A DNA stretch of 64,000 bases from contig NC_132979.1 of the NCBI RefSeq assembly GCF_047496725.1, positions 5,783,501 through 5,847,500 of the forward strand, read 5' to 3'. Below are positions 11,295 to 26,393 of this stretch, piece by piece. The notes beneath the pieces were generated by a model. That model was not told the DNA's origin. It made no database searches and saw only the letters and a program-made list of their open reading frames with translations. The number at the start of each line of letters is the position of its first letter. Position 1 is the first letter of the stretch. The position numbers were made by a program, and so were the translations under genes. This DNA comes from Anoplolepis gracilipes. Lineage: Eukaryota; Arthropoda; Insecta; Hymenoptera; Formicidae.

Positions 11295-14200
11295 CTGAAA
11301 AGTGCGCCAACATTATTAGAGGTTGAAATAGTACCTATTAACACACATTATACGTACAATATAATAGTATATATATAATTTGACCATTGTGTTCCAATTA
11401 ATTCGAATACTAATTATATCGTTAATAAGTTATTTTAATTAATTTCTGTACTCCACTTGGAGATAAGTTAAAATTCGTTAAATTAAAAAAATTAAAATTC
11501 TAAACTAAAACAATAGATTAAAATATTTCTTAATAGAAATAATTGCGCTTTAGATTCTAAAAAGACGCTTAAATTCTCGAAATTCTCTAATTTTTTCTTC
11601 TAATTTATTAACTTTTAATTTTGTAATATTTTTCAAAACTCACCCGACCGACGAGGCTCTCCGCGCTTCCGATGACCTCGAAGTTGGGCTTCCGGTCCGC
11701 GGGACTTCCGGGCATGCTGTGGGACAGGCGCTCTGCGCCGACGCTTCCGTTACTCTCTGCGGTCCAGGAAACTGACGAACGAGGAGAGGCGTCAGAGTGT
11801 TAGCTCGAATAAATCACGCCCTGCCTCCTTATCGCTTTCGATTCACTTTTGCCAAGGCTTGTTTTACATTAGCGAGAATAGCGAACACAAACCGACACAT
11901 GACAGTTTAGTAACACATGACTGTTTCTTGCAAGCATCGCAAAATTATTAGGTGTAATCAAGTTGCAGTTAAGGAAAAGCGTTAGGTGACGAGTCCATGT
12001 TAGGATATTAATTCGAAAGCTGACAGAGCGCGTGCTTCGAGCAGCGATTGACTACCTGAGCAACACTTTGCTTCCCCACGTCTCTCTTCGTATATTCTTG
12101 TCGGTTCCTCTTGGATAATTTCATTTGCCAAGAGATGCAGGTGCAAAGATTGAAAAATCATCGAATGAAGAATGATTGTACCTCAAACTGTTTGATTTCG
12201 TGAATAAATTTGTTACATCAATTTTCATTCGATTAAACATAATTTTTAAACATCAAAATAAATATTAATTATTAAACTTGTTTTTTACAAGAATAACAAA
12301 ATATTTAATTAATATGTGCTTTATAGATATCTATTATTTTTAGAAATGTGAAGAAATTAAAAATTGCAGAAAAAATCGAAATATATAAATATATGTGTGT
12401 AAAAAAATTTTAAATAATTTAATTAAAATAACAAACAATAATAAAAACCTATTTTGCTCGTGTTTGAGCGTGCATCGATATATCTTGATATTAATCCTTT
12501 ACGATCGACAATGTTCATAAATGCAACAGTATTAAATATTTTATTTCATTTTTGTCTCAAACATATATTTTTTTCATGGCATACAATAAATCATAATAAA
12601 ATATAATTTATATTTCACTTTGATTGCATGTAATGAAAAAAACAAATATCTGATAAAGAAATCATTTTGATTTCGTTTGAAAAAATGATATATATTTTTG
12701 CAGCACGCATATCTGGAGAGTATGTACCGCTGATATAAAATACGATCGCAAAGGATTAAATCGCGTGCGTTAATCACCTCTGCCGTGGTAGGACGCTCGG
12801 TGCGTTAAGCAGGAAGCGCAGACACGCCATTGTCGCGAGTCCACGTCGGCGAGGAAGCCGGCCACGGCGATGGCCTGGTTCTGCGCCATTTTCAGGCCGT
12901 TGGCGATAGTGCGCGTGCCGGATCCCGACGTAGCGGTACCGGTCGCGGACCCCGTCGTCATCGTCGCCGTCGTTGTCGCGGCGACGGCGGCGGTTGGGTC
13001 GCGGGACCGGAAGCTCGCCGGGGCCGACTTGCCACCGGCGGTCGCAGCGTCACGACGACCCCTGGACCGGCGCTTCGTCGATCGGCACGATCGACCCAGC
13101 ACGGTGACATGGGGTTTTCCTGTCGTACCTCGCACGACGCCACCCTCCGAATGCGGGTTCCACTTGGCGGAATCGCTCGATCCGCTTTCCGTTGACATGT
13201 CCTCGTCGTCACAGTCGTCTATGGCTGCGTGCGAGCGGACACGGGCACGATTTATCATTGACATATCAAGCCTACATCTCTCTCGTCCGTACATTAATCT
13301 TATTAACGCGCCGTCGAGATATAAATGTGATTTTAAATTGAAATGTAATTTGGACGTATTTGTCGATAAAAATTATCAATTGCGCGCAGTCGGAAAAGAA
13401 TGGCAGTTAAACCATCAAATGAATTACATTCAAAATGCCAAGTTTCCCGTAACAATATTCTGTTATACAGGGGTCCTGTAATTGGCGAAAAACTTGCTAA
13501 TAGCAGATTCTTGAGATCATTTGGAGATGATTTTTCCTCAGCGAAAATTTCGAGGTGTCTAATAATTTCCGAATTATAAGCGATTGAAAAAAAGGCGCTT
13601 TTCGCAAACTAAACTTTTTGGAGTTAAAAAATTATCAAAATTACATTCTCCAGTTAATTTCAGACAGAGTTTACTCTAATAGAATTTTAATTTAAAGCTT
13701 AATTACAAAAATATATAATAACAAAAATGGAAACTTGCAAAAAATCATGACGTCCCTCGAGATTTTCGCTGAGGAAAAATCGACTCCAAATGATCCCAAG
13801 AATCTGTCATTAGCAGGTTTTTCACCAATTACAGAACAACCTGTATATCACCTTCTATTAATTTTGTAAATTTATGTATTTTTGTGCATCAATTAGTTTA
13901 TTATTACTAGATTTTTTTCTCTTTATTTTTTTATGCCAATTAGTTTTAACATCAATATTTCTATGGTTTCTCTCATTTACGTTTAAGAGAATTTACTTTC
14001 ACTAAAATATAAGAATTTAGATTATTATAATTCAACAAAAAAATTAATTTCTTTTTGAATTAAAAAAAAAGATCAATTCCTGTAAGTTTTTTTTAATATT
14101 GGATACTATTCCTCCAAATTTTTTTTTTACATCACGATATTAAGAAAGCTTTTTTAATATATTTTAACGTGTTATAAAACTACCTTAACGTAACTTGTTG

Positions 14201-15095
14201 GAAAAGTTTTGTTACAATCCAAAGTAGTTAAGTATACTTAATATTGCAACGAAACTTTCCGATTAAATAATAAAATACATTAAAATGATTTTTTTTGCCA
14301 TTTCAACAGGAAATTTCTCAAAATTTGTTTACAGAGTCACGTGCTGGAGACATTTCTAGATCAAAATAGTATTCAATGTAAAAAAAAAATTGCAAGAAAT
14401 AATTATTCTTTTTTTTTTTTTTACTGAATTACTGTAGCAGCCGTCCTTTGCGTGAAGACAATAAGAACGGGGACGTAATCTTGACGTGACTAAACCGATA
14501 TTCCCGTACCGTGATTGCTCCAGACTGCGCAATCGACGCAGCAGCCCCGCGACGCATAAGTATAGTAACAGTTTGTCCCATTTGACGAGGAAGCGGGGCT
14601 TGAGCTCGTCGCGGTGGTCGAGGTGTTTGCGCTCGTGGTGCACGACGCGGTGATCGTCGTCGTCGCGACGCTCGATCCACTCGCCGTGCCTTCCGCTGCG
14701 GTTGCCGATGTTGCTGCTGCCACCGCTGCCGCCGCCGCCGCTGCTGCAGCGGTGGGGGTGTGCGTGATGTCGATGCTCGGGGTGCCGGTGGACGAGGACG
14801 GTGCGTTCCGTCGTGGAGGAGGTGTGGGTGGCGTCAACTGCCGCTCGATTCCATCCTGAAGACTGCACGAGCGTGCAAGCACGCACACGCGGATAGGACA
14901 GGGGCGAAAAGGGAGAAAAAAGAAGCGTAAAGATCGCTCTTAGTACGTTAATGCATGTACGCGTGACAAATCACTGTTCGCACTTCCGAATGCTTCGAGA
15001 TGATGTAAACGAAAGCGTCTGAAATGACCTCTTGAACCAACCGTTATTCCTCTCTTTGTCAAAATAAATGTTGTAAATTAAATATGCTTGTATTA

Positions 15096-15142
<47 letters not shown>

Positions 15143-18100
15143 GTTTTTTTTATTCCTTTGTTGCAGAGTGTCATTCATTATTACAACAAAATCCGTTTGA
15201 GGCGTAATGGACCTCATGCTATTATCACATAAAATCACAAAATTAATAACTGAAATAAGCTAACATAAAATTAGTAAATATATGCAAAACAAGCAATGGA
15301 AAGAAATATTAGAAAAATATATTATAGATCAACCGTATTATTTATTACTTACTTTTTATGTTGGGATATTATTTTTTTTCGACAATATCGCTATCATTAT
15401 GTATTGTTGTGCATACATTTTAACATATTAAATTACATGTAAAGACATGTGAATTTAACGACAGCGATATTGTCGTTGGAAGTTACACAGTTACAAAATC
15501 GTTGTACTGTTGGGATTACATTTATAAACGACTTCTCGTTCGAAAAAAAACTATTCGTTTCATCTACATCTTACAGACAGCGAATTGATAAATGGAAAAT
15601 ATATTTTTGAGGATATAATGATACAAAATGGATCTCGTGAAGAACTGGAGATTGCAATAAAAGAGATGGAAGATAAGATCGGCAAATTTTCAAATATACT
15701 TACAGAATCTGATACTGTAAAAATATCTGATGGAAATTAATTGAATATGCCTTAAAGAGAAAAAAATCATTTTCTAACATAAAAAGTAAGTAGTAAATGA
15801 TGATTGTTTGCTAATACATTTTTTTCTAAAAGTTTTCTTAATGTTTTATCTCAGATTTCCTCTATCTTATTGTACCTTTTTTGATTTTCCTGATAAATTT
15901 AATTATTCAAAAATTCCTTCAAAGAAAGAATCATTACTTTTAATACTTCTTAATATTTAAAACTTAATAAATATAATAATAGAATTTAATTTTGTGATAA
16001 ATTAATTTTCTTCATAAATTAAGCTGATTTTTATCGAAGCATTTGGAAGCGCTCAACAAGCATTATCATTAAGTGTAATGATTAATAGTAGATGCAACAT
16101 GCGATCAGCTGGATATAAGCGCTTGCGAGATTACGCATTCTAATTGTATCTCGAAATGCGTGTGCGTCCCGCGTGTCTAATTCGCAACTTGGTTCCCGTT
16201 TAACTGATCTTCACGCGAATACCACATTCCCTGTTTCTTGTGAAAATGTTGAACGGGATTTTGGAAAACACGTGCAAAACAAGCAATGCTGATGAAACAA
16301 AAAAAAAAAAAAGATGAAAAGCCAACTACCGATCGCAGATCCCTAACTTGTCTTACCATATTCGCTATTGGGATGGAGATAGTTACGGCTACCCGATCCA
16401 CTGAAACGTACGATAGTAAACAGAAGAGCGAAATGAAAGACGATACGAATTATCACGCTCGCGCGATGCAAAAAAGCCTGTCAGGATGACGAAATGATCA
16501 TCTTCCCGTAAATGAAAAAAATTAACCGACTTAAGAATTGAGAAAATCCGAGATTCCGTATATCATCGGCAACGCGTTGTCGTTTCTTAAACAATTTAAT
16601 AACAATATTATAATTTTATAACAATAACAAAAGAAGGGAATTATTAAAACTTGGTGCATCTGTTGCGTTTTTGTCGATCAAATTTACAAAAATAATAATC
16701 ATTTCGCGAAACATTGAGCCAATTAAAAAATTTAAAAAAATTAAATTGATGAGCATGCATTATGACGTGATACCGAGAGAGAATGAGGTTGTCGTAGAGA
16801 GAGTAAAATTATCGATTACAGTCAAACGAAAGACATAATAATAGTCTAAAAAAATACTATGGCTTATCACTCGCACACGCTTTGTACTTACTCGACCACT
16901 TTATACGCGCTTTGATAAGGCTGTTGTATTGGATTGCCGAAAGCAGCGAGCGGTCTTAAAGGTATGCTTTCCTCGACACCCAGTCGTGTATTCGCTCCCA
17001 TCTGATTCATCGCCCCGTCGCTCAGACCACTACAATTATTTTTTTATGTAATAAATATATCAATATACAACTGATTAATAACTTAATATTACTTAATACA
17101 ATTTGAGAAATTAGTAACTTTTTTTCGCGAAGATAAATGTTACTTTTAATAGTTTCTAAAAATTTTTAAGATATTAAATAATATATAATAATTAAATAAA
17201 ATAATTTTTACTTATTTAATGTAGGTTTTATTAAATAATAAAATATGTAATGGAAGCAAAATAATTTTTCTACAATTATATATGATTATATGTATATAAT
17301 ATTTAAATTAATTTATATAATTATAATTTAATTATTCCTTCAAAGAGAAATATTACTTATTTGCTAAAATAAAGACAAAATTTATTTTACATTTTAAATA
17401 AATATATATATATATATAGTTAATTTAAACATTTAAAGAAAGAGAAATTTCATAAAAAAGATAAAACCAATGCATATAAATAAAGACAAAATATAAAAAG
17501 TATTAAAGTTATTTTCTACATGTTTTTATTGAGAAAGAAATTTAGCAAAAGTTTTGTATTAATTAAAATAGGGAAAATACTCACCCTGCTACATTTGGCA
17601 CAACTTGGTGAGTAAATTTCTTAGCGGCATCTGGGATAGCGGCCCTCCGTAACGAAGCGTATGGTAAAAAGTCTATGGAATTGGTCGGGGAAGCCTACAA
17701 ACAATTAATTTTTTATTAGAACATAATAATCATAGAAGAATTATATTAGAATTGAAATTTTGTATTAGAAAGATATTACCTTCGCAGCAGTAGAATTAAC
17801 CTTTAACGATCTCGCTCTATGGAAACTATGATGTCCTTTTCGCATGCTAGACCATACACTGCCAAAGAGTGAGTGGTTTCTCTGAAAAAATATTTTCTAA
17901 CTCAATTTACATATTAGAAGAAAATTTTTTACATATATATTAATAATTAAATAATTGCGTTATTGCGTTCTATTTGGTATAGAAACTATTATTATTTAAT
18001 TAATATATAAAAAGTAGCTTACCCTGTGCATAGGTTCTGGATTGTCATCGAGGAGTTCCTCTAAATTACCGGAAATTGCACGTTTCAATTCGGGACCAGC

Positions 18101-21100
18101 TTCGTGTAACGTTCTCAATCCGGCCTTTAAATTAAAATTATTACAATTATATTTAAATAATATTATATAAAATTACATTTAACAGATATTATCTTAGTAT
18201 ACAACTGTTCTAGTTACTCCGCTCTCTTCAAAGACTTACTTGAAGAGTCACGGTATTGTGGCAGTCTCTGTCTCCATCTTTCATTTCTTGCTCTTTACGT
18301 TTCTTGAATCGGCGGAAATAGTCCTGGATGAGGAAGGTCGCGTAAAACTTGCCAACCGTCACCTCGTCGTCCACTGGAGAAATCGAATCGAAACGTAAAT
18401 TTAATTTTGCGAGAAAAAAAACAAATTTTACGGTGACAAACTTTATTTACCCCCGGGCGGCGGAACAACTTGATCTAAAAGCTTCGGACTCGTTCTTTTC
18501 CAAATCTTCTTGATCACCGCCCTGAGCTCGGCATTCGCGTCGTCAATGTTTCCCTCCGTCTTGATCCTCAACGAAGTTCTCACGACGGCAAACAGTGTCG
18601 CGTTAAACAACACGGTGCCGTCGCTATTCAACGGCATATTCATCGAGACGAGTCTCTGAAGTTTACAATTTCGAGATTAGAGATCAGTTTTCTTGTTTTA
18701 CTCGCGCGATTTCGTAAAAAAAAAAATAGGAACAATATGTATTTTTATCTAGCATAATATATATAAAAGGTAAAAAAATATATTTATATATTTTTTCTAT
18801 AAAAAAAGTAATACTATTTTTTTAATTAGTATAAAAAAATAAAACGCTACCGTAGACTCTTTATCATAGATATAGTCTCATAATTATAAACCCTTTATTA
18901 AACTTGGACGCTGACCTTACAAGCTACCCTATGTGGGCACAGCTTTCCGAAACCTAAGGGTGGCGATATCTTCCTCAGTAACGTTACTACGTCGAGATGT
19001 TTAATACGTCCCTTTGCGTCGGGATCGTACTCGGACCACAGGCGAATAAACTCGTCCAAATGATGCGGTCCGAGGATCGACCAATCTCTCGTCAAGTAGT
19101 CAAAGTTGTCCATGATGACGGCAACGAAGAGGTTGATAATCTTTTTCGAGATATATAATATAAATATTAGACTTACAGTTATTATTTGAAAAGAGAATTA
19201 TATTTTCAAAGATTGAAATATACAAAGCAAAATAATTTTTTATTAAAGTCAAACGCTTACGAGAAATGAGCAGAGCACGTAGAAAGTTATGAAGTAGGGA
19301 AATGCGATGTCCGATCCGCACCCCTCTGGCTTAGTGTATTCGTCACTGTTGAAATCGCATTTAACTTTATTCGGCTGCGACGAGCAAGCCATCATGATTT
19401 CTTGCCAGGCCTCACCTATTTTCGAAAGGATCATTATTTTCTTTCAGTAATAAATATACGCTCATCTTTGAGAGAGATTTATTGCATTTCTCATCGACAG
19501 AATCTGCTGATCCAAAAAAAGGTCTTTCCATTAACATTAAATATATTAAATCTCGAATGGAATGTACTTACCGGTCGCTGATCTAAATAAGACCAACACG
19601 GCTTGCGGAAAGGACTGGAAGTTATTATTGCGATTTATCGGCGTGTCATCGTCTATCGCGATCTTTCCAAAGACCTGAGAAGAAACGCTCGCTTGAATCG
19701 TCGTTTTTTAAACGCTTTTAAACACGCGTCGCGTTTAATCGATCAGTTTCGCTCACCTGCATGCCTATCACAGCGTAAATAAAAAAGAGCATTATAATGA
19801 GAAGGGCAACGTAGGGCAGAGCTTGGAAGGACTTGATGAAGGTCCATAAAAGCGTTCGAATGCCCTCTCCTCTGCTCAGTAGCTTGACTAATCGCATTAC
19901 GCGAAACAGCCTGAAGAAATTGATGGAAATGAGGGTGGATCCAGGCTGCAAGAATCGTAAAATGGTTTACTCGCAGTGTTTTACTTCCGGGTGCTTAAAT
20001 ATAATCGCGAAATATATTCCGTCGAATACTCGATCAAAGTCGAGCGATACTTACGTAAAGTTCCGAGTAAACGATGTCGATGAAACTTCCGAGCACGATA
20101 ATAAAATCAAAGACGTTCCACGCGTCGCCGAAGTAATTCTGCAAATTAATAAGAACGTCGATGAACATAGCTAGTTGCTGATACAATGACAGATATGAAA
20201 GATTGTCTCAATGTAATGCGAACGTATATATAACGAATGTATATAATGAAAGACAAATATACACTCGAAATTATATTTTGCTAATGTAGATAGATTTTTA
20301 GATGTCTCGATTAAAATTTATCGCTACTTTTTGTATCTGTTAGAATATTGTTTGCCACGTGTAGAATTTATAGCAGCAATATTCCAGCAATACCTCTAGA
20401 AAATTTAGATCCCATTGCCAAATATTAATCACAAATATAATTGTCCTTGACAACAGACCTTAAAGATAGGCATCGCAGAAAAATTTAATACACTAATGGT
20501 ACAGATGTAAATTCTGTCTCTGTCATTTAAATTGATTAAGTGCAAAATATATGCAGTATCACAGTATTTGCTAATCATTTATCTGTTTCAGTTAATTTTT
20601 TACACCTAGAAAATTTATGTTGAAGTTGCAAGATCATTTGTTTTTTTTTTTTTTTTTTTTTGAGTGTACGTGCATACACGCGAGTCCGTACCTTGAATCG
20701 AAATGCGGCCAGCTTGAATACAAATTCAAGGGCGAACACGGCGGTGAAAATCATATTGAGAACATCCAGAGCGTGCGTATACACATCCGGTTGCCGATAA
20801 AACTTCATCGCGAGCGTCACAGTATTGATCATAATTAGCGTGAATATCGTATACTCGAACGGTTGGGAGGTGACAAACCACCAGACTTTGTACTGTATTC
20901 GATGCTTCGGTATGTATCGGCGGACTGGCTTGGCCTTTAGTGCGAACTCGATGCAATTTCTCTGCACAGAAAGAAACGTGATTGATCCTTCCACGACGGA
21001 CAGTCTTTCGCATATCGTGATCCTGAGATATATATTTTAAGAATATAATGAAAAACAAATATATTTTAAGATAGAAAATATCTCAATACGCAATTTTATT

Positions 21101-22784
21101 ATTTTTTTTCTTAATAAAAATTTTATTGATAAATTTTAGATTGTAGATTTAATATTATACACATAGTAGCGCATTTCTTTAAAGTACTTGTTTCAGAGTT
21201 AACTGAAAATTAAAATATCTCGGGGTCATATATATCTTTCGTCATGATGTAAGATCTATTCGCGATTATATACTCACCTGATTTTTATCGAGCTCGCAGT
21301 TTTTGTACTCTTGCTCGCCCTCATTCTGAAAGGTGACGATAACGAAACCGACGAAGATGTTCACCATGAAGAATGCAATGATGATGATGTAGATGATGTA
21401 ATAGGCGGCCACTATCGGCCGAAAGTTATGAATTGGTCCATGATTCTCTTGGTTGGAGTCGATCGACCACTCTAACAGTCTGTCAGCAGGAGGACAATGT
21501 TAGGTGATATTTCACACCACTAGAGCTATCTACCCTTATTTATTCTCTCGCAATATCGTTATACTAGAACTACATTGAAATAATGTCTGAAGGAGGAGAA
21601 TATAACAAAATCCACAGAAGAATAAGAATTCTTTCAAAGGACAATGTATTCTGTCAACATTTAGGTTGTTGTGAGAGCAAAGAAAACTTTGCTCAAGTAA
21701 TCTTCTCTATGTTTAATTCGCGAATAGAAGCTTCTCGAAAAGAATGTTTCTCAAACACAACGCGAATGTACTTACGATGGCCAACCTTCGAAAGTCGAGA
21801 CCGTGAAGAGGGTCAGCATCGCCTTAGCGACGTCGTCAAAGTGAAAACGCTGCTGAAGCCAGTCTCTCTCTTTGACAACCGGTCTATTGATATTACCGTC
21901 ATCAAATTCCAAATAAGTACCCCTAGAAAAGAGAGTATCTTGCACAGTTTTTCTAAAAATAGACTCTATTTCTCTGAATTTCTCGATTCTATGAATGTGT
22001 CAAAAGTATTTTGTTACAATTTTTCACTTCATTACATTTAATATATCCGTAAATTTCGTCATCAGTAGAACACTTTATTATGATATATGCAAGATTTATT
22101 ATAATTATAATATATCCATTGATTGACTCTTTTAAAAGAGATTTGTGTATCCACGTGTCTTGATGTTTGTATTTAAACCGGATTATATATTATATTTTGT
22201 TAGTCAATTTTTATTAATTTATAACGTAATGAGAACTTACTGGCATTCATCCTTAGTCATTTTCGATGCATCGGTACAATAGAAAAACTTGCCCTATACA
22301 ACACAAAAGTTTATCAATTTTCATTGTCGTTAATACTTGTCCGTTAATACGGAACAAAATTTTACGCAACATGTTAAAGCTGCGGATGACACGCTGGCGT
22401 TCCTGAAATTCAATTTAACGCCATTCACCAAGCTAAGTAATTATTTTCTGTGCAAATACAGCGCTCACGTATGTACTCGCAAGTAATTATTTCATTAAAT
22501 AATCGAGTCAACACGTTAATATATTTGCGACGTGATGTGTGTAATTGCGCGATGCACTTTGATCTTTAATTATTATTGCATAAATAATATAAGATACACT
22601 TTGCCACAAGTCTCGAGATATTTTCAGACTTGTAAAATTGAACACAAAGATCGCCAGCGCGTCGGATTATAGACATCAGCTGTAAATCGGCCATTCTCAT
22701 TTGCAAGAGCAGCGGCAGCAACAGCGAGACGTGATCGAGCAAAGTATAAGAGGGTGTTAGAATGTGAGGCGAAAACGTGATAGG

Positions 22785-22819
<35 letters not shown>

Positions 22820-24715
22820 GGAACATTCCTCGTCGGCACGTGCATACATATGTACAACAAGGTACGATGCGTGCGGTCTTCCGACGATTCCGCGATTATA
22901 TCCGTGTACAAAATAAGCGTAATTCTGTCATCACACGCTCGGCTTGAAGTGCACAAGCACGCTGAGGGGGAGAGGTGTCGGTGAGAAAAAACAGGGTTCT
23001 TCGCCCTCCCCTCGCTTTGGAACCTGCGTCGCGTCCATGTGGACAGAGCGAGACGGTGCAATAATTGCGAGGGACATCACCCTCTCGAGTCTTCCGGATT
23101 ACCCGCGCAAATTAATTCAACCCCCTTTGCCAAACTGTAAGGTTCATTAAACATCAAAATTGCTTCGTTACAACAATATTAGATCTCTGCTTCTTGTTTT
23201 AAAAAGATAATATTTTCCTCAACAAATATATTATAGACCTTAATATAGAACGTAATTGATATGGAAATAATATAATTATACATTAATTAATATCATATAA
23301 TGCAATATCGATATAAATTTGCGATAGCGCAGTGGTGTATAAAGACTAATTGATATAAAACAGTTGTAATTACATTATGGGCGTATGGTTTTAGCCATAA
23401 GGTAGATAATAGCATAGTTAATTATGTAAATTTTAGCATCAAACTCTCAAATAAATCTGTATAATGATACAATTAAAATTACAAGTTGTTCTCTATTTAA
23501 AGAGATAATGTAAGACTCTTTCTTCTTGTGAAGGAAAACTCGGAGAGGGATAGCAAAGGGTATCTTTAAGTGGGCGCAATTATTGCACCTAAACGATCGA
23601 GAGGGTCGTAGTTTGTAGACACACTCCGCGATATAATAAAATGTTGTCGAGATCATTATGTCTACATGACCGCTCCACATTATCTGTCGACATGGCGCGC
23701 CCGCGTGGGCGAAAACTCGGACACGATATGGGGAAAAAGCACGAACAATGGGCCATCGTGACGCGCCAAATTGTACTAATTGCCACCTACGTAACACGAG
23801 CTGGTGCGGGCTAAAATAACGAACAGATTGAAACAACAACGCAGCCCACCCATACCCGCTGACAGCAGCGCGTATAGCTGATGATTTCCTGATCGTCTCT
23901 CCCTCCCCTTCTCCCTTCCTTCCTCTTTTCCACCCTTCAAGCCTCTTCTCTTGCATTTTTTTGTAATCCATAATTGCTTGCAAGTAAAAAAGCACAGGCG
24001 TTGCACGTATCGCGGCTCGTGCAGAAGCAACACTATCTCGTCGCGATGTATATATATATTTTTTTTCTTGTGTTTTTTTTTTTTTTTTTTTTTTTTTGTT
24101 TCTTTTTCATCGTATCAATTCAGACACGTTGTACTTCGCGTTGATGAAATCAAAATTTTGTTGTTTATATACGTCGAGAAATAATAATATCTATAATGTG
24201 AAAACGAACGTTCTTGCGACTTGCGACATTATATTCTAGGATGAGCCATAAATATTTGGACCGATGGCCGCAAATGTTAGGATAGACGGTAATAATGAAA
24301 GACATTAAAGTATTCATGGAACATTGCCAAGTGTGTTGAGAATTGAGATTCTAATTAACCTTCGCAGCATTCCCTCCCTCTCTCTTGTTAATGGTTATTA
24401 GAGAAACCTTAATGGTGGGCAGTTCCTCTTTATGACCGTCTATCCCGGCTTTACTTCATTACTGGTATATTAAAAAGCATTTTATCATCCCTCGTTTAAT
24501 ATTTCACTACATTCTGATAATTTAATTCATTCGGTTTTCATCTTCACAAGAACGTTTCCGGTACGCGTCTAATTTTAATGAGATAACCAAATTTGATCTT
24601 CCACAATAATTATTACAAATGTATACTAATTAATTTCAATGCATGAGATGCGTTAAATATCCCGTCGACGGTCTAATATTTAATTAATCTTATATACCAA
24701 ATTTATCATCTTCTT

Positions 24716-24754
<39 letters not shown>

Positions 24755-26358
24755 ACGTTCGACTTAACTGTTTTTTTTTGTTCCGCTTAATTTATTATCA
24801 ATCAAACGACGTCGTTCGATCGATTGCGCTCTAACGGATATTTTTCCCGCACTTATTTCACCAAACGGCTTCGTCAGATTGATTGAACTTTAATTGATAC
24901 TAAACGTGATTCTGCCTGTCACAAGACAGTTGACAGTTATACATACTCTGTCGAAATAATATTCTCGTAAAATAATCCACGTGGATTAAACAACCACATT
25001 TATAAATATAAATTATTTGCGTATATTCAAAAGATGGAGAGGAAAATTCCGCGATTTGTAAATCCGATTATTACCCCCTGCATTCACCCCTGCCTCGCCT
25101 CATATTGAAACGCAACCGCCGTTCGCGCATTTATAATATTGGAAAAGAAACAAAAGGATATATCCAGATCCCATGCAACGCACGACGTTGGACGAACCGT
25201 AACCACGAGGTATCTGACGTTTCTTGTTAAATATCGTCTTCCCGTTTACATCGTCGTGTGATGCAAGCCGACTCATTTGTAAGCCACATTAATAAGCATT
25301 TATTCGGGAAAAGCGGAGAAGCGATGTCGTATTTCATTCTCGTATCGTCTCGTCGCGTCAGAGGCTCGGAATTTCAATAGAATGCAATTTCGCGAAGCGC
25401 GCAGTGATATCGATTTTAAAACGTCGCGATGCGGAGGAGTTGGTTACACATTGTCTACACATCGCCGTTCCACTTCCGGCGTGTGTATGAATACGAAGTC
25501 GAAGTCGGCGAAGAGTCTCGCGCCGCGTAATATGTACATACATATGTACATATACGTAAGAGTAACTGTTGAAACTTCTGTGTCGCTTTAATATAAGGGA
25601 AGGGAAACTACCCTTCTAATAGCGCATCGCGGGTCCCGACTGGACCGCGCGCGAGTAACTTCAACGTCATTTCATACTTTGCGTGTACTATGAAACTTAA
25701 CGATGTGTCTTACGGACCTCTACGGCTGCTCGGGGACAATCTATCTCTTTCTAAACCCTAATTCAAGTGTACAGTCTCTTCTACAGTTTCCTCGTGGGAT
25801 TTTGTGAGTCGTGAGAACTGGTGTCTAGTCGTGGCAAAAGGAAACGATTGAGCTGATTAACAAAAAAAATATATATATATTTTAATCACAGCTTTCAAAA
25901 AATATCGAAATTATTTGCGTTTATCGAAACATTTTGATGAACCATCATTCATAAATATATATTAAAGAAAATAATATTTTTTATCAATATTATAGGAACT
26001 TGAAATAAATTTATATTCATAATTGTTAATATATAATTGCAAGAATTTTTGTTAAAAATCTTTTTTACATCTTTACTAATTTTTTTATATCCTTTTTACC
26101 TTAATGTGCCTTAATTTATGATATATTCCGGGTATTATATATATATATATATATAAAAATTCGCTTCGTTTTGCCACGTAATCACGTGTAATTCGTGGTT
26201 TCGGTGCACGTGGACGGCCAGCATGCACTACGATTAAAGCTTCATTCTCACATACAGCGAAACTGGCATGCCTGGTTAAAGGGTGTCTATCTTTAAAGGG
26301 AGATACGATATGGCTATACGGTATGCGTATCGTGATTGTGTGAGAGAGACGAGAATAA

Positions 26359-26393
<35 letters not shown>

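Noticed and set aside
10952..11326. 124-codon + strand ORF and 104-codon minus-strand ORF over exon 43
   Set aside because: Shadows of the conserved distal C-terminal exon in other frames.
12870..13481. 203-codon ORF on the + strand
   Set aside because: Antisense shadow of channel exon 41; the minus frame carries family-like sequence, matching phases and splice sites.
14356..14886. 176-codon minus-strand ORF in a second frame over exon 40
   Set aside because: High GC leaves all frames open. This frame leads into a stop in exon 41 after splicing at 14510, whereas the chosen frame continues.
23447..23995. 182-codon minus-strand ORF
   Set aside because: Basic low-complexity start, no domain, no splice or conservation signal; within a channel intron.
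24719..24751. Poly(A) tract as the tail of a retroposon
   Set aside because: No adjacent SINE or LINE body and no flanking target duplication.
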